Shown: piece by piece, positions 49,118-60,780 of the stretch
Layout: each line of letters opens with the position of its first letter
Position numbering within the stretch: position 1 is the stretch's first letter
Assembly: GCA_032173965.1 (NCBI GenBank)
Contig: JAVUNC010000006.1
Location: 37,109,870 to 37,173,869 of the forward strand
Origin: Sitta carolinensis
Lineage: Eukaryota > Chordata > Aves > Passeriformes > Sittidae
Length of the DNA: 64,000 nt
Direction: 5' to 3'
Notes under the pieces: generated by a model
The model's database searches: none
The model's input: the letters and a program-made list of their open reading frames with translations, nothing else
What the model was told of the DNA's origin: nothing
Program-made: the position numbers and the translations under genes

Positions 49118-49690
49118 GAGTTTCTTTACTACAGTGTCATTGGCCCTAATAGCCAATCTAAATCTATTCTATTTCAGTTTGAAGCCATCCCCCCTTGTCC
49201 TGTCACTACACACCTTTGTAAGAAGTGCCTCTCCAGTTTTCTTGTAGGCTTCCTTCAGGTACAGGAAGGGTGCCATAAGGTCTCCCTGCAGTCTCCTTCA
49301 CACCGCACAGCTGAAGCTAAGAGGGGTGTTCCTGCCCTGTCACCAAATTAGTGGCTCTCCCCTGGAGTTGTTCAAAGAGGGAAATGTCTATGTTATGTTG
49401 CAGACACTAGGGCTGGACTCCAGGTGGGTCTCACCAGATCAGAACAGAGAGGCAGAATCCCCTCCCTCTGCCTGCTGCCTACACTGCTTTGGCTGCAGCC
49501 CAGCACATGTTCAGCTTTCGGGGCTGTGAGTGCACATTGCCAGGACTCAATGAGCGTCTCATCAACCAACACACCAAGTCTTTCTTCCCAAGGCTTCTGC
49601 CAACCCATTCTCTGTCCAGCCTGTGCTTGTGCTTGAGATTACTATGACCCAGGTTGATGACCTTGTACTAGGCCTTGTACTTCAATCAGT
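49118..49690 (-). mobile_element. CR1 LINE fragment with internal deletion
   Basis: It lacks the reversed 3' terminal repeat and begins inside the 3' UTR (CAATCTAAATCTATTCTATTTC, TCCAGTTTTCTTGTAGGC, AGGTCTCCCTGCAGTCTCC). At about 49300-49400 the expected stretch encoding the QVQRRATK-type ORF2 residues is missing or scrambled. CR1 sequence then resumes further 5' (GGACTCCAGGTGGGTCTCACC, GCACATTGCCAGGACTCAATG, TCTCATCAACCAACAC, CTGTCCAGCCTGTGCTTGTGCTTG, TGACCTTGTACTAGGCC). It reaches deeper into ORF2 than any other copy in the window, yet it is broken. Confidence 0.88.
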
Positions 49691-52600
49691 ACTTTTCACA
49701 ATTTGGCACAGTGAAAAATTATCTCAGTGATAAACCAGCACTGGCCAGACTTTCTGAATTCCTAAGCAATCTCAAGTGTTTACCTTCTTTCTTAGTGGTG
49801 TTGTGATGTCATCAGAAAGCCACTTTGAGCATTTCAAGACTTCCCAAGCTGTGAGATTTACAGCAACGAGTCAGTGAATAGTTTTCTGTCCCAATGACAC
49901 AAAATATAAAAACAAGGAAGTTCGGTGAACTAGATCTTCTCAACCTAACCTAATGCTAGAATTCTCCCTGGAGGAGAAACTGGGATGGAAGTGCTCTGGC
50001 CTCAGTGTGGAGGTGAAGAGTGAATCCCAACTCCAAAAACCAGTATGAGTACTGTAGTATTCAGCTATGCACTATTTTGTCCTTTGATAATGTAGATCAG
50101 CACACTGCAGCTAGCAATCTTGGGATAGAACCAGTCTACAGGAGACCACCACCAAGCTGTAACCTGACAGCAGTATTTGGGATAACATGCAAATACAGTT
50201 GACTCCCTTTTGTGCCTCTCCCTGTCACAGCCTGGCTCATTACAAAGAGAACTGTCGCTCTAAATTTTTAAGAAGGTGAAACAATAATTCCTTCTTCTCC
50301 TCCACCTGCAAGCATACAACACTGCTTCTGGCTACTGCTGATGCTACACTAACAGTTTCCAAGTGAAAGTTTCCAAACTGTGATCCAATCCCTATAGTTT
50401 CTTGGAACTAATGTTCTTTTTTGCATTTTCGTTTCCTCTGCTTATAGCCTGCAGACAACAGTGGCAATCAAGGACATAACAGCTGAGTATGTATAAAATA
50501 ATAATTCTTCAATAATAGAGAAAGAGTTAAATAAATTCCTTAAAATAATAAATATTTCCATTAAATGTAGCTAATCCAACCTGGAATTTACATGTCTGCA
50601 TTGTTTAGTAGGAGGAGTTACCTATTTTTCTGAGATAGTATCCCCATTGAAGAGAAGATATGTCAAGAATCTCTGTGTCATTGATACATTTTTATGTGGG
50701 GCAGGTCTTTACCAAAGTATGCCAATTTTTTAAAACACTTTTAAACTTCAGTGTTGGAGCAGGTGTTTGACTATGTGGATAGTGCATGCCCTGTGAAGAA
50801 GTGGCCCCAAATTACTGTGAAATAAGCATAGCCAGAATCTCTACAGACAGTTCACACACTCTGGCCATCAGCTTAGCTGTGCTCAGACAGGTCATCAGGG
50901 GTCAACTGTCTCTTCACAAAGTGGAGAAGCTGTTGAATCTGTCATTTCTCAGATCACAGGAGTTAAGTGATGTGGAGGCCACTGTGCTTAATGCCTGGGG
51001 TAGGTATGGTGAGAGGCCAGCATCTGGTACAGCTGATGCCATAGGTAATGTATGCTGAAGTTTATAAACAATCTGGACTTTAGTGCTGGTTAGGGCAATG
51101 CAGGAAGGGACATGGCCATATTCAATGGAGTTCCATACTGCAGAGAAATTTGGATTTGTGAATTATGCCAGTTTCTCTCTGGAAATGATATGAAGAAAAG
51201 TCATCCTGAAGACAATTACCATAATGCTCAGTGGGAACTGTAAAGAGAGGCATGTGTGACTGAGTCTGGGGAATGATTCTTGGGGCAAAGATGCCAAAAA
51301 AATGGAGGCCTGTGTGTCACCCTACTGTGCAGCTTCACTCAATCAAGACACTATTCCTACCTAGTATAACAGTCATAATTGTATAACTAGCTAACAGAAT
51401 AGATTAGTTCCTCCCCAGACATGCCTGTAAGTTGCTGATAAACTTGACTGCACAGTGGAGAAGGAAAAAAAAACCAAAGACAAAACCAACCAAAAAACAG
51501 TGGAGGAAGGCAAGACCTAGGACCCCATTAGCCTCATAAGTAGATCACCTAAATGATGAGGTTTGGGAATTTTGGCAAGCTACATTGACTGCAGTAATCA
51601 CGCCTCCTGATATTTATTCAGTTTTCCCAAGTTGGTGTTTTATTGTATTTCCTCAATAATATTATTTTTATATCTTTTAACTTATCACTTATGAGTGGAG
51701 AGACATTGCTCACCAAGAATACCTTCAATACATAATCTGACTCGTCAGGGTTCTGCAAGGTCTTTAGCCAATACAAATTTTTCATTATAAAATCTTAGAA
51801 ATTAAAACTGTTATTTTTATGGTCATATGGTGCCTGGAAGAAATTTTACATATGTAAAACAGTATTAAGAGTGCAGAAAACAGCATGTTTGAATGCATAA
51901 AAGTAAGAGCTGATGATGGATGGTCACATTTGGTTAAGAGAAATTTTTCCATAGTAATTATATTTCACATTTTTCTTTCATCACTGACCTTTCTACAAGC
52001 TTCCCATTCCTTTTCAAGGTGTCATTAACAAAAGCAGAAGTTGTCCAAGTCTTTTTTATGCCATTTCTGGAAAGTAGCCTAAGGAGAAAGTTAACATTTT
52101 CCTACAGCAAGGACTTCACAACAGAACTCCCATTGCAGGAGAGTGAAGTGGCCCAGCCTTTATAAACAAGTTACACATTTCAGCAGCAAACCTATACTGT
52201 CAAACTGTACAGAGCAAAAGAATGGATGCTTGGATACCACGCACAACTCTCCTGCATGTGCTCCACTGCTTTGTGCCTATGTGAGTTGCTAAGGCCTGTG
52301 CAGAGCTCTCTTTACCTGAGGTGGGATAGTTGCACCACTCTAAATTGAAAAAAGACTGATTGGGAAGACAAATACAAATAGAGGAATTCATCTGGGAGAT
52401 GGATACAAAGAAACATGCCTCAGGATGTGATATAGTGATACAGTAACAGAGGCACATTTGAGTAACTACGACTGTGGAAGGTTCTGCTATTGAATCCATT
52501 CAGTTTTCCAGCTGATTAGGTCTCCTTTAATTACAATCTGTATTTTCCAGTTCATTGCCACCTTACACAACTCATTTCCAACTGAGAAAATGTGGACATT

Positions 52601-53461
52601 TTCTAGCAAATTACAATGTTTTTTTTTTTTTTTAATGTCATCCATTATTTACAACAGAGTTCCTGATAATTTAGATCCAATGACACTATGAAATAGTGCC
52701 TGGATATTATCTGGTCAGTAACAAATAAAAATGTGCTGAACAATACGGTCACCAATGGGTTAATATTAGAATTTATTTCCCCAGAGGGAAGTGTTGGGCC
52801 ATAAGAATGACTTAATATCTCTCCTTTATAATAAGTTTTACTAGATTTTTTTTCTTCCATTTAAGCAATTTCCAAAGATGAACTTTGCTTTTCAACAACT
52901 TGAAATACATCAAAATAAAGGTGATTGGAAAATGCTTCATAAGACATCCTTTTTTTCTCCACAGGAAAATTCCGATTCCTTGAAATCAAAATATTTTACA
53001 AGCAGAAAACTGGTTTGAAAATAATCAGAAAGGGACCTCAAATGCAATATAGAATGGTTCTCAGTGTTTGACAGAGAACAGCCTGTTTTGAGTCAATTGT
53101 CTCACATGACCACAAGTTTAAGGATCTTTATAACCTGATTTTTACTAGGGACTAATAATCAGTTACCTATCATCTGAGGTGAGAGCCTTTAGCAGTTAGA
53201 GTGAAAGACATTTGTCCTGGTGAATGTTTAATCTCTATAAGAAATAAAACAGTTTCCATGGCACAACTTTCATCAACCTTATTTAAGCATACTGCTGGAG
53301 AAAATACAGATTAAATCCCTTCCTTGGAGGTTGTAGAATAAGAATTTGAATTTCAATCTTACTCTGAGTATTGTGGTAATGTTGTACTCATTATCTTGGT
53401 CTTTGTTATTCTAGAATCCATAGGTTTTGGGTTGTGTTGGTTGGTTTTGTTTTAGAAAGGG
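49691..53461. other. AT-rich non-coding stretch
   Basis: No supported gene. The segment 50780-51330 is less AT-rich and contains a 90-codon plus-strand ATG frame at 50786-51058 (begins MPCEEVAPNYCEIS). It has no recognisable domain, no splice-site arrangement and no strand asymmetry, so I leave it uncalled. A 13-T run lies at about 52621-52633. Confidence 0.45.
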
Positions 53462-53463
53462 TT

Positions 53464-53491
53464 GGGGTGGGGGGGGTGGGGGGTTTTTGGG
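53464..53491 (+). other. G-quadruplex-type tract
   Basis: Four G runs on the plus strand: 4 G, T, 8 G, T, 6 G, TTTTT, 3 G. The two single-base loops make a stable intramolecular G-quadruplex likely. It is isolated in AT-rich DNA with T- and G-rich flanks and no promoter context. The surrounding open frame (53462-53821) does not begin at an ATG and is not a gene. Confidence 0.8.
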
Positions 53492-55223
53492 AGGTTTTTT
53501 TTGTTTGTTTCTTTTGAACAGACTGAGTTTTCAGTTTTGGGGTTTTTTTCCCAGCTTTACCTACAAGAAATGAAAAAGGATTTTTGGACAGTATGTAAGA
53601 AAAACCCCAAAAGCAGCCTATCTTACCTATTAATGTACTCGTTCCATACCAGATGCATGAAAATACTACACTGGTTCCCTAATATGATACACCCAGGAGA
53701 TGAAATACAAATGAAAACTCCTAATCCAATAGGATTATATTTATTTTTTACATTTTTTCATCAACACATGGTCCAATCATATTACATTTTTTTATTCTTC
53801 TTATCTCTCTTACAAAGCTAAAGACAGACTAGTAATTCTGTCCCTGCATTCACATATAAAAAGAGAAAGATGTTGAATTAACAGAATAGTTGTGAGGCTT
53901 CAGTTCTGAGATTACAGAAATGAAAAAACTCTGTGCTAATTTAGGTATTTTGTCTGAAAATCTGTAATTCTATGGATTTACCCTATTTTGATTTCCCAAT
54001 AGCACAGAAGGCACCTCCAGATCTCTAATAATGAATCCAAGAAAAGGGAAAAGCATGAATGTGACACACTTTGTAAGAGATGTGCAAAGTATATGACTTT
54101 TTTTTTTCCCTTAGCCACTATCCCATGTGGTAAATTCAGCTAAATTTAATTAGGGTTACCGACATCGTAATTTGAACTGTTACCCATGATGCTTTCTGCT
54201 TTTTATAAAGCATTTCCTTTTGAAATTGTCATGACTTACTTGAGCATATCATTTTCTCCCTGTGGCTAGAACTTGGTTGAAATATTAGATTCACTGTGAA
54301 ATTCCTGAAATTACTATGTCACTCTTATCGAGTTGAATATAGAAGTATTTTCAGTACCCCATTTAAAGTATATAATTGGCTATAGCAGTTTTGACAATAT
54401 CTCAAGACCGCTTATCTATGAATACTTTTAAATTTGCAACTGAAACTACTGCTTCTTTATTTTGTGTTACGTATCTTCAGTGTCCAGCTAAATCTCATTA
54501 GTGAAAGTAAAGTAGGTAAGGCAGAGACACTTGCAGAAAATAAAGGATAAGATACAATACTGATTGTTCAGAATGCCAGACTTACAAGACAAACTTTGGT
54601 TCTCCACATGTGTTTTCAAAGAAAAATTATTTAGAAGGGAATTCCTTTCTCCTAGGAAAGGGGATTGAAAAGACACATCAAAAAACTCTTAGATTTTCCA
54701 ACACTATATGGAGTTTGCAATTTCCTCAGCTCAGATGTTTTGTCTCCAAAATATCAAAGAAATATTGCAAATACAAATGAGTGCTGGTGAAAGCACCTAC
54801 TCTCTGAATTTGAAAGCTACATTATCTGGTATAAACATTTGGCAAGGCTAGATTATTTGCAATTTACTGAGTAACTTCAGACAATGTGCTTATTGGTGAT
54901 ATTCCATGCTGCTGATCTTAACTCAGTATATTGGAACCTATCCTGAATTTTTTCTTTTGGCTGGATTAAATGAATTAGTTTAAATGATTCCGTTTAAAAT
55001 GAATGTGCAATACTGCATTGATCTAACATAGTAAAAAGTAAACATTCAAAATATATCTTTAATAATAACATTGACCAAGACTGAAAATCTGAAAGTCTGT
55101 CTGAAAGTTCAATGCAAAAGATATGTCTGAATCATGGGGAATGTTTGAGCCTTTCAGCTTCATATGAATAGTGAAAATATGGTAAACTTTGATCTGAATT
55201 GACAGCTTCCTTACAGTCTCATG
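53492..55223. other. AT-rich non-coding stretch
   Basis: No gene or repeat supported. Confidence 0.5.
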
Positions 55224-55850
55224 TCACAGAACCTAAGAATGGTTCAGGTTGGAAGGGACCTCCAGAGAGCATCTGGCCCAACAATCCCCCAAGTAGAGCC
55301 ACCTAGACCAGGTTGCTCAAGATCATGTCCACATGGTTTTTTAATATCTCCAAGGATGGAGACTTTACAACATCTCTAGGAAACCTGTGCCAGTTCTATG
55401 TTACCTTCACAGTAAAAAAACCTTTTTCTGATATTCAGAGAAACATCCAGTGTTCCAACTAGAGTGCATTACCTCTTTTTCTGTTACTGGGCAGCATTGA
55501 AAACAGCCTGGCCCCCAATTATTTGAATCCTCCCTTCAAGTAACAATTGTACACACTGATAAGATTCCAAACCTGAGAGTTCTCTTCCCCAGGCTGAACA
55601 GTCACATCTGTCTGAGTCTTTCCTCATGGCAGAGATGCTGCAGTGCCTTCAGCAATTTGGTGGTCCTGAACTGGACTCTTCAGTAGCTCCATGTCTCCGT
55701 AGTACTTAGCAGCCCAGAGCTAGGCACCATATTCCAGGAGTGAAACTAGATACAGTCACCAGTGCTGAGCACAGAAGGATCACTTACCTCAACCTGCTGG
55801 TAATGCTTCTCTTAATGAAGACCAGGGTACTATCAATTTTCCTTAACACA
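55224..55850 (-). mobile_element. CR1 LINE fragment
   Basis: Begins TCACAGAACCTAAGAATGG and AGGTTGGAAGGGACCTCC, then shows GAGCCACCTAGACCAGGTTGC, ATGGAGACTTTACAACATCTC, TGGGCAGCATTGAAAACAGCC and GAGATGCTGCAGTGCC, with late ORF2 sequence (GTAGCTCCATGTCTCCG, AGCCCAGAGCTAGGCACC). 5'-truncated near 55850. ORF2 frames are broken. The subfamily (CCACCTAGACCAGGTTGC block) differs from the other copies here. Confidence 0.92.
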
Positions 55851-58800
55851 ACTTGTCCCTCTTCTCCTAGCAGTCCAAATAAAGGCACATTTCTATCTCA
55901 AAGTCCCAACAATCTGTGTGGATTGTACTCTTTTGACAAATTTCGTCAGAGAGCAAGAATTTAATGAGAATTTCAATTAATCCTATTTTGATAATAAATA
56001 AAAAGAAAGAATAAAAGGCTTCTTGTCTATAGATTCAGATTCAGATAATCCCAAGACACCAAGGAGCGGGATGGTTAGACAGGTAGGTTATAAACACCTC
56101 TTTTTGAAAATAAAATTAAAGAGAATTTGAGAAAAACTTTGTCTCTAAGGGAGGTAAAATAAAAATAATTTGAACTCCAAAAGCATATCTTTAACAGAAA
56201 CAGGTCTTTAATAATCATTGAATTTGGGTCCTAGAACTGCTTATTCTTTTTAGTGATACAACTTCTGTTGTATGGCATGAGCAGCCTGGCTTCTCTGTTC
56301 TCAGAATGTCGACCTGCTGTTTCCATACAGAGAGGATAATTCTGAACCACATCACCTCTTGAGAAGAACTGAGCACAGCAGGGAGACAACTGCTTTGAAA
56401 GAATTGATTTACAAATGCGGAAATTGGACAGGCAGATTCGATTTGTGCAAACCTTCTCTCCTCCTGCACCCGATTGGTCTGCTTCATAAACTTGTGGAAG
56501 CAAAGTTGAACTGCATCTGTCTAGCACATGTCAGAATGGTGGCAGATGCAAGGTGATCTACCTGTCAGATAAGCTGGGACCTCTCTATGTTGCCTCCACA
56601 CGAGTTCAATGTCTTCTAGGCACTGCTTCAGTATGCATCACTGTGCAGGAATAGTAGCACTGGGCTTTCTGGTTAGCAGGAAATCTAAACTTCTTTGCAC
56701 ACATTGTCCAAACCCATAGGACTAAAAATGGGAGTACTGAAAAATGTGAAATAAGACTGAAGGATATAACATTGCTACTTCTTCTTTAGAAGTATTTTTT
56801 ATCAGTACTTTTGCTCTAATCTTTCCAATGCATTTCACTGCGTCAGAACTGAAGTATCCTGAGTATAAGGCTCTGGTATCTGTCAGTGGAAGTTCACAAA
56901 ATTTTCAGATTTTTCTAAAGTTTGAAATGTGACAGATAACTGTTTCATCACTGGCTAAAGCCAGAAGCTTTGTCAGTGTTTTCCTCTTGTAAATAGTGTT
57001 AAGTTGTAGATGTTCGAGAATTAGCTGCCTTTTCACTTTCAGAGACCTTTAGAGATTTGTTCATCAGTAAATCTAAAAAGTAGTATTGGGGTAATTATAT
57101 CTGTGGAATCACTCCAGGACTAAAATTAATGGTCGATCTGTTGCTGTAACTTAAAATTGTCTTGGGAGGTGATATCTGCAAAGTATTTATAAGAAGCAAT
57201 CTGTAGCATCAGCTTTCCTTTCTGCAGAAGAAACACAAAAGAAAGGAGGGAGCAAACTCTATTAGCACACTCCACTTCATAGTTGCTCTAAAAGCCAAGC
57301 TGTTCCTTTTTAGTGTTTTGCCTTTCACAAAGTATGCAAATAAAGGGATAGGTTTGGAGTTTAAATGTTTTGCATTCATATCAAAGCAAACCCTTTCACA
57401 CATGAAGAGCATGGATTTCCATTTGGAGATTCTGAACAAAACAACTGATAGGAAATCTTTTTGCAGAGTAGATAACATTATCTTTCAGAAGATAATGAAA
57501 TCAAGAACATGATGGGATGTTCAATTTAGCTGAGTAACAAAAGTGAGTAACAGAGTATGTAAAAATAAGCTTTAACATTTTTTCTAAACAATCTCCACAC
57601 TCCTAATCATGTCTGGAAACAAAATAATAAAAGGATGGTACAAAAAATTGTTTTTTATCATTCTCAGAATAATCTGTCAAAATTTCATTCTTAAAATTGA
57701 TTTCCCTAGTTTTTTGGGTTTTTTTTTTGCATGAAGTTGCAACAAGTCTGTCTGCACAAATTTGCCGTATTGGCTGTTGGCATGAAAGGAAAGCTTCCTT
57801 TCTTTCTGTTTTGAAACTTTTCCTAGGAAACAGAATGGTTTGGGTTTGGTTTTTTTCTTCTCCTTCTGTGATTTCGCTAATCCAGAATTTTCAGTTTGGT
57901 TTTAGTTTAGAGTGTTTGTGTCTAATAGGTGGATTAGAACAGGAAGCTTAATTAGATGAATTAAGTTTTTTCCCACACATTATGTTTCTTAATTCTGTAA
58001 CAATGTGATAATGGCAGCAAAGACAATTAAAGTAACCATATTCACAGTCCTACTTAGAAAAAAAAGAACTGTCTGCTCCAAAAATGCTAAACTAAAAAAA
58101 AGAAAAATCTCTTTGCAAATATAATCCATACTTCTCTCACACACATCTCTCCTACTTTCTCAGTATGCAGTAAAATTCAATCCAGCTGCTTTTGACAGTA
58201 ACCTTTAAGGTGATAATTCTTTGGAGGAATTAACTTTGAAAAAATAATTTCATTCTTGACATATTTTAGCTTCAAGCATTTGTCATCATTTACTAAAGTA
58301 GTTGAAATCTTAGCAGAGGATGGTGACCACGAGAGACTGAATGAATGCTAAATTTGCTCTGAGTCTGTGCTTATGCCATCATACACAGAACTGTAGATCT
58401 TTAGTCTCTATTGCTATATGCAACATTTATCCATTAATATAGGAACAACTCAATTAGTGGCTCTGTAGAGATCAGAGCATAACCCTACTTTCCACAATTT
58501 AATAGCTACCATACATCATCAAGATCTAATTCACAGGCTGAGTAGGATGTAAATGGCACTAGCCCACAAATCTATTTTTTTTAAACTTGAAACCCTTGTG
58601 ACTTAATATACTTCCCCAAGCCCGCTTGTATTGTGCATCCTGCAATTTTGCTTATAATTCACACCTGGCATCCTGCAGATTAAGGTTGCTGACTGTTTTA
58701 TGGTTACATTATTTGATTTCTTGAAACATCATTAACATGAAAGGGAATTATTTGCCATCTAGAATTTGTTTGTATTATTAGAGGTTCATTATCTCATAAA

Positions 58801-59120
58801 AGTAATAGTTTGAGTCTTAGAGTACGCTGTGTTTTGTGCTTCCAGTGGTCTTCAACAGCATTACTTGCTCAATTGTCCTAGGCTTATTTTAGAGAAGGCT
58901 GCTGGCAACTCACTGAAGTTCAAGATCAAGTAATGTTCTTATTTACTCCCTTTAATCTGGAATCTAGAATTAATTCCTTTTTCTTTCTTTTTAATTTTAC
59001 TTTTTTTCCTTTCTTTCTGTATTTCATAAGACAATTTAGAATATGCTCCATCATGTAATGGAGTCACTGTAAATTGTATATTTCGATCATAAGCTCAGAC
59101 CCAGCAACTACAATCCTAAT
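55851..59120. other. AT-rich non-coding stretch
   Basis: Frames at 56215-56556 overlap on both strands and have no family resemblance. Nothing else recognised. 58680-58930 looks non-repetitive and could be a conserved element, but I have no direct evidence. Confidence 0.45.
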
Positions 59121-59475
59121 TGTCCTGGTTCAGGCTTCACATAAAATATAATTAGTTTGTATAGTGTTAAATGACAGGGAAATGTGAAAGACTTACCTCA
59201 TATAAGAGGGCTATTCGATGTATGTATCGTGTACAGGATTGGCCTGAGCAAGAAAGAGACAGTTAAACTGTGAACACCTGTTTGAGCTGCTTGCTCACTT
59301 TGCAACCGATGATTTAAACAGCAGTGTTGCAAAGAGATAAAATTTGCTGATGGACAAGACATTATTAGGCTGTCCCGTCCCGCTGTAAAAGGGGAGCCGT
59401 GGAGAATTATTTTTAATAGATTTCTCGGACGAAAATCAAGCGCAAACGGTGCAATGTTATATCTGAGAAGTTTTT
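59121..59475 (+). mobile_element. possible LTR of an unidentified endogenous retrovirus
   Basis: The segment opens TGTCCTGGTTCAGGC, a TG start resembling avian LTRs. It ends in a block (GGCTGTCCCGTCCCGCTGTAAAAGG, TTTCTCGGACGAAAATCAAG, CGCAAACGGTGCAATG) of the kind I associate with R/U5 regions of passerine retroviral LTRs. I cannot locate a right-hand CA end, a matching second LTR, a primer-binding site or a target duplication. The alternative is ordinary upstream sequence of a CpG-island promoter. Confidence 0.3.
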
Positions 59476-59664
59476 GCTGATAAAGAAAGATAAGTATTCC
59501 TACCGAAGGCGGGATAGAAAGGGTACACAGAGGGGAAAAGAGAGAAGAGAGAGAAACAGAAGACAGAGAGATCGCTATCGCTGTACCCGAGCGTGCTGCC
59601 GGCGTCAGCTCTGCAGAGGGTGTGCGCCGCGACCCGCGACCGGCCAGCGCGCGCGTGCCCTGGT

Positions 59665-60385
59665 GCCCTGCGTGTCCCTGCCGTGTCCGGGCCGTGTCCC
59701 TGCCGTGTCCCTGCCGTGTCCTGCCGTGTCCGCCGTGTCCCTGCCGTGTCCCTGCCGTGTCCGGGCCGTGTCCCTGCCGTGTCCCGCCGTGTCCTGCCGT
59801 GTCCCTGCCGTGTCCCTGCCGTGTCCCTGCCGTGTCCTGCCGTGTCCCTGCCGTGTCCCTGCCGTGTCCCTGCCGTGTCCCGCCGTGTCCCTGCCGTGGC
59901 CTGCCGTGTCCCTGCCGTGCCCTGCCGTGTCCCTGCCGTGTCCCTGCCGTGTCCCTGCCGTGGCCGTGCCGTGTCCCTGCCGTGGCCCTGCCGTGTCCCT
60001 GCCGTGTCCCTGCCGTGGCCCTGCCGTGTCCCGCCGTGTCCCTGCCGTGTCCCGCCGTGTCCCTGCCGTGTCCCTGCCGTGTCCCTGCCGTGTCCCTGCC
60101 GGTCCCTGCCGTGTCCCTGCCGTGTCCTGCCGTGTCCCTGCCGTGTCCCGCCGGTCCCTGCCGTGTCCCTGCCGGGTCCCTGCCGTGTCCCTGCCGGGTC
60201 CCTGCCGGGTCCCTGCCGTGGCCCTGCCGGGTCCCTGCCGTGTCCCTGCCGTGTCCCGGCCGTGTCCCTGCCGTGTCCCGGCCGTGTCCCGGCCGTGTCC
60301 CTGCCGTGTCCCGGCCGTGTCCCTGCCGTGTCCCTGCCGGGTCCCTGCCGTGTCCCGGCCGTGGCCCTGCCGTGGCCCTGCGGTT
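59665..60385. repeat. 11-bp GC-rich minisatellite
   Basis: Some 65 tandem copies of CCCTGCCGTGT (reverse complement ACACGGCAGGG). Variants include deletions to 10 or 9 bp (CCTGCCGTGT, CCGCCGTGT) and the substitutions CCGGGCCGTGT, CCCTGCCGTGG and CCCTGCCGGGT. The CCGGGT and CCGGCC variants cluster in the right half (60150-60360), suggesting directional homogenisation. Each unit keeps a CpG. Because 11 is not a multiple of 3 and the unit has no stop in any phase, long open frames arise on both strands, with an 11-residue periodic peptide. I treat these as artefacts. Confidence 0.97.
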
Positions 60386-60780
60386 TCCAGCCGCAGCGGC
60401 CGCGGCCCTTCAGGCCGGGCGCAGGCAAGGTGGAGGCGGCGGCTCCGTGGGGAACCAGCGGAGCGCTGAGGTGCCGGGGTCCGACCTGCCTCGGGGAAGC
60501 GGCGGAGCAGGACAGACGGACAAGCGGGGACAGGGAAGGCAGCCAGGGAAGAAGCACTACCACAGGCAGAAAAAGGCGAGGGGGAAGGTGGGCAATCTGA
60601 CCCCCCGGCGAGCCCCCGCTACCTCCGGGAAACCCAAAGAAAAGGGTCCCTGGTTGTGTGGCCGTGCACCGCGTTCATGTGCTAAGGCTCCTCCCATAGC
60701 CCGATCCCTGGGCATTTCCCCGCTCCTGGGGATGTGCCCCATGCCCAAGGGCGGTCGCTGGCGGCAGACGGCGGCAGCTC
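60386..60780. promoter_or_regulatory. unique CpG-island spacer, candidate promoter
   Basis: About 395 bp of non-repetitive, CpG-dense DNA between the two arrays, including GCCGCAGCGGCCGCGG, GGAGGCGGCGGCTCC and GCGGTCGCTGGCGGC. Such sequence is typical of TATA-less CpG-island promoters or first exons. Possible plus-strand splice donors are AAG|GTGGGC at about 60587 and CAG|GTGCAG at about 61593 beyond the second array. The direction of any transcript is undecided. No conserved protein is recognisable in the frames crossing it. Confidence 0.4.

Noticed and set aside
50786..51058. 90-codon ATG frame beginning MPCEEVAP
   Set aside because: Looks less random than most, but has no recognisable domain or splice context. 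Left uncalled.
59457..60563. 368-codon minus-strand frame rich in Gly, Thr, Arg and His
   Set aside because: Starts at GTG and is a periodic read-through of the ACACGGCAGGG unit; no domain outside the repeat.
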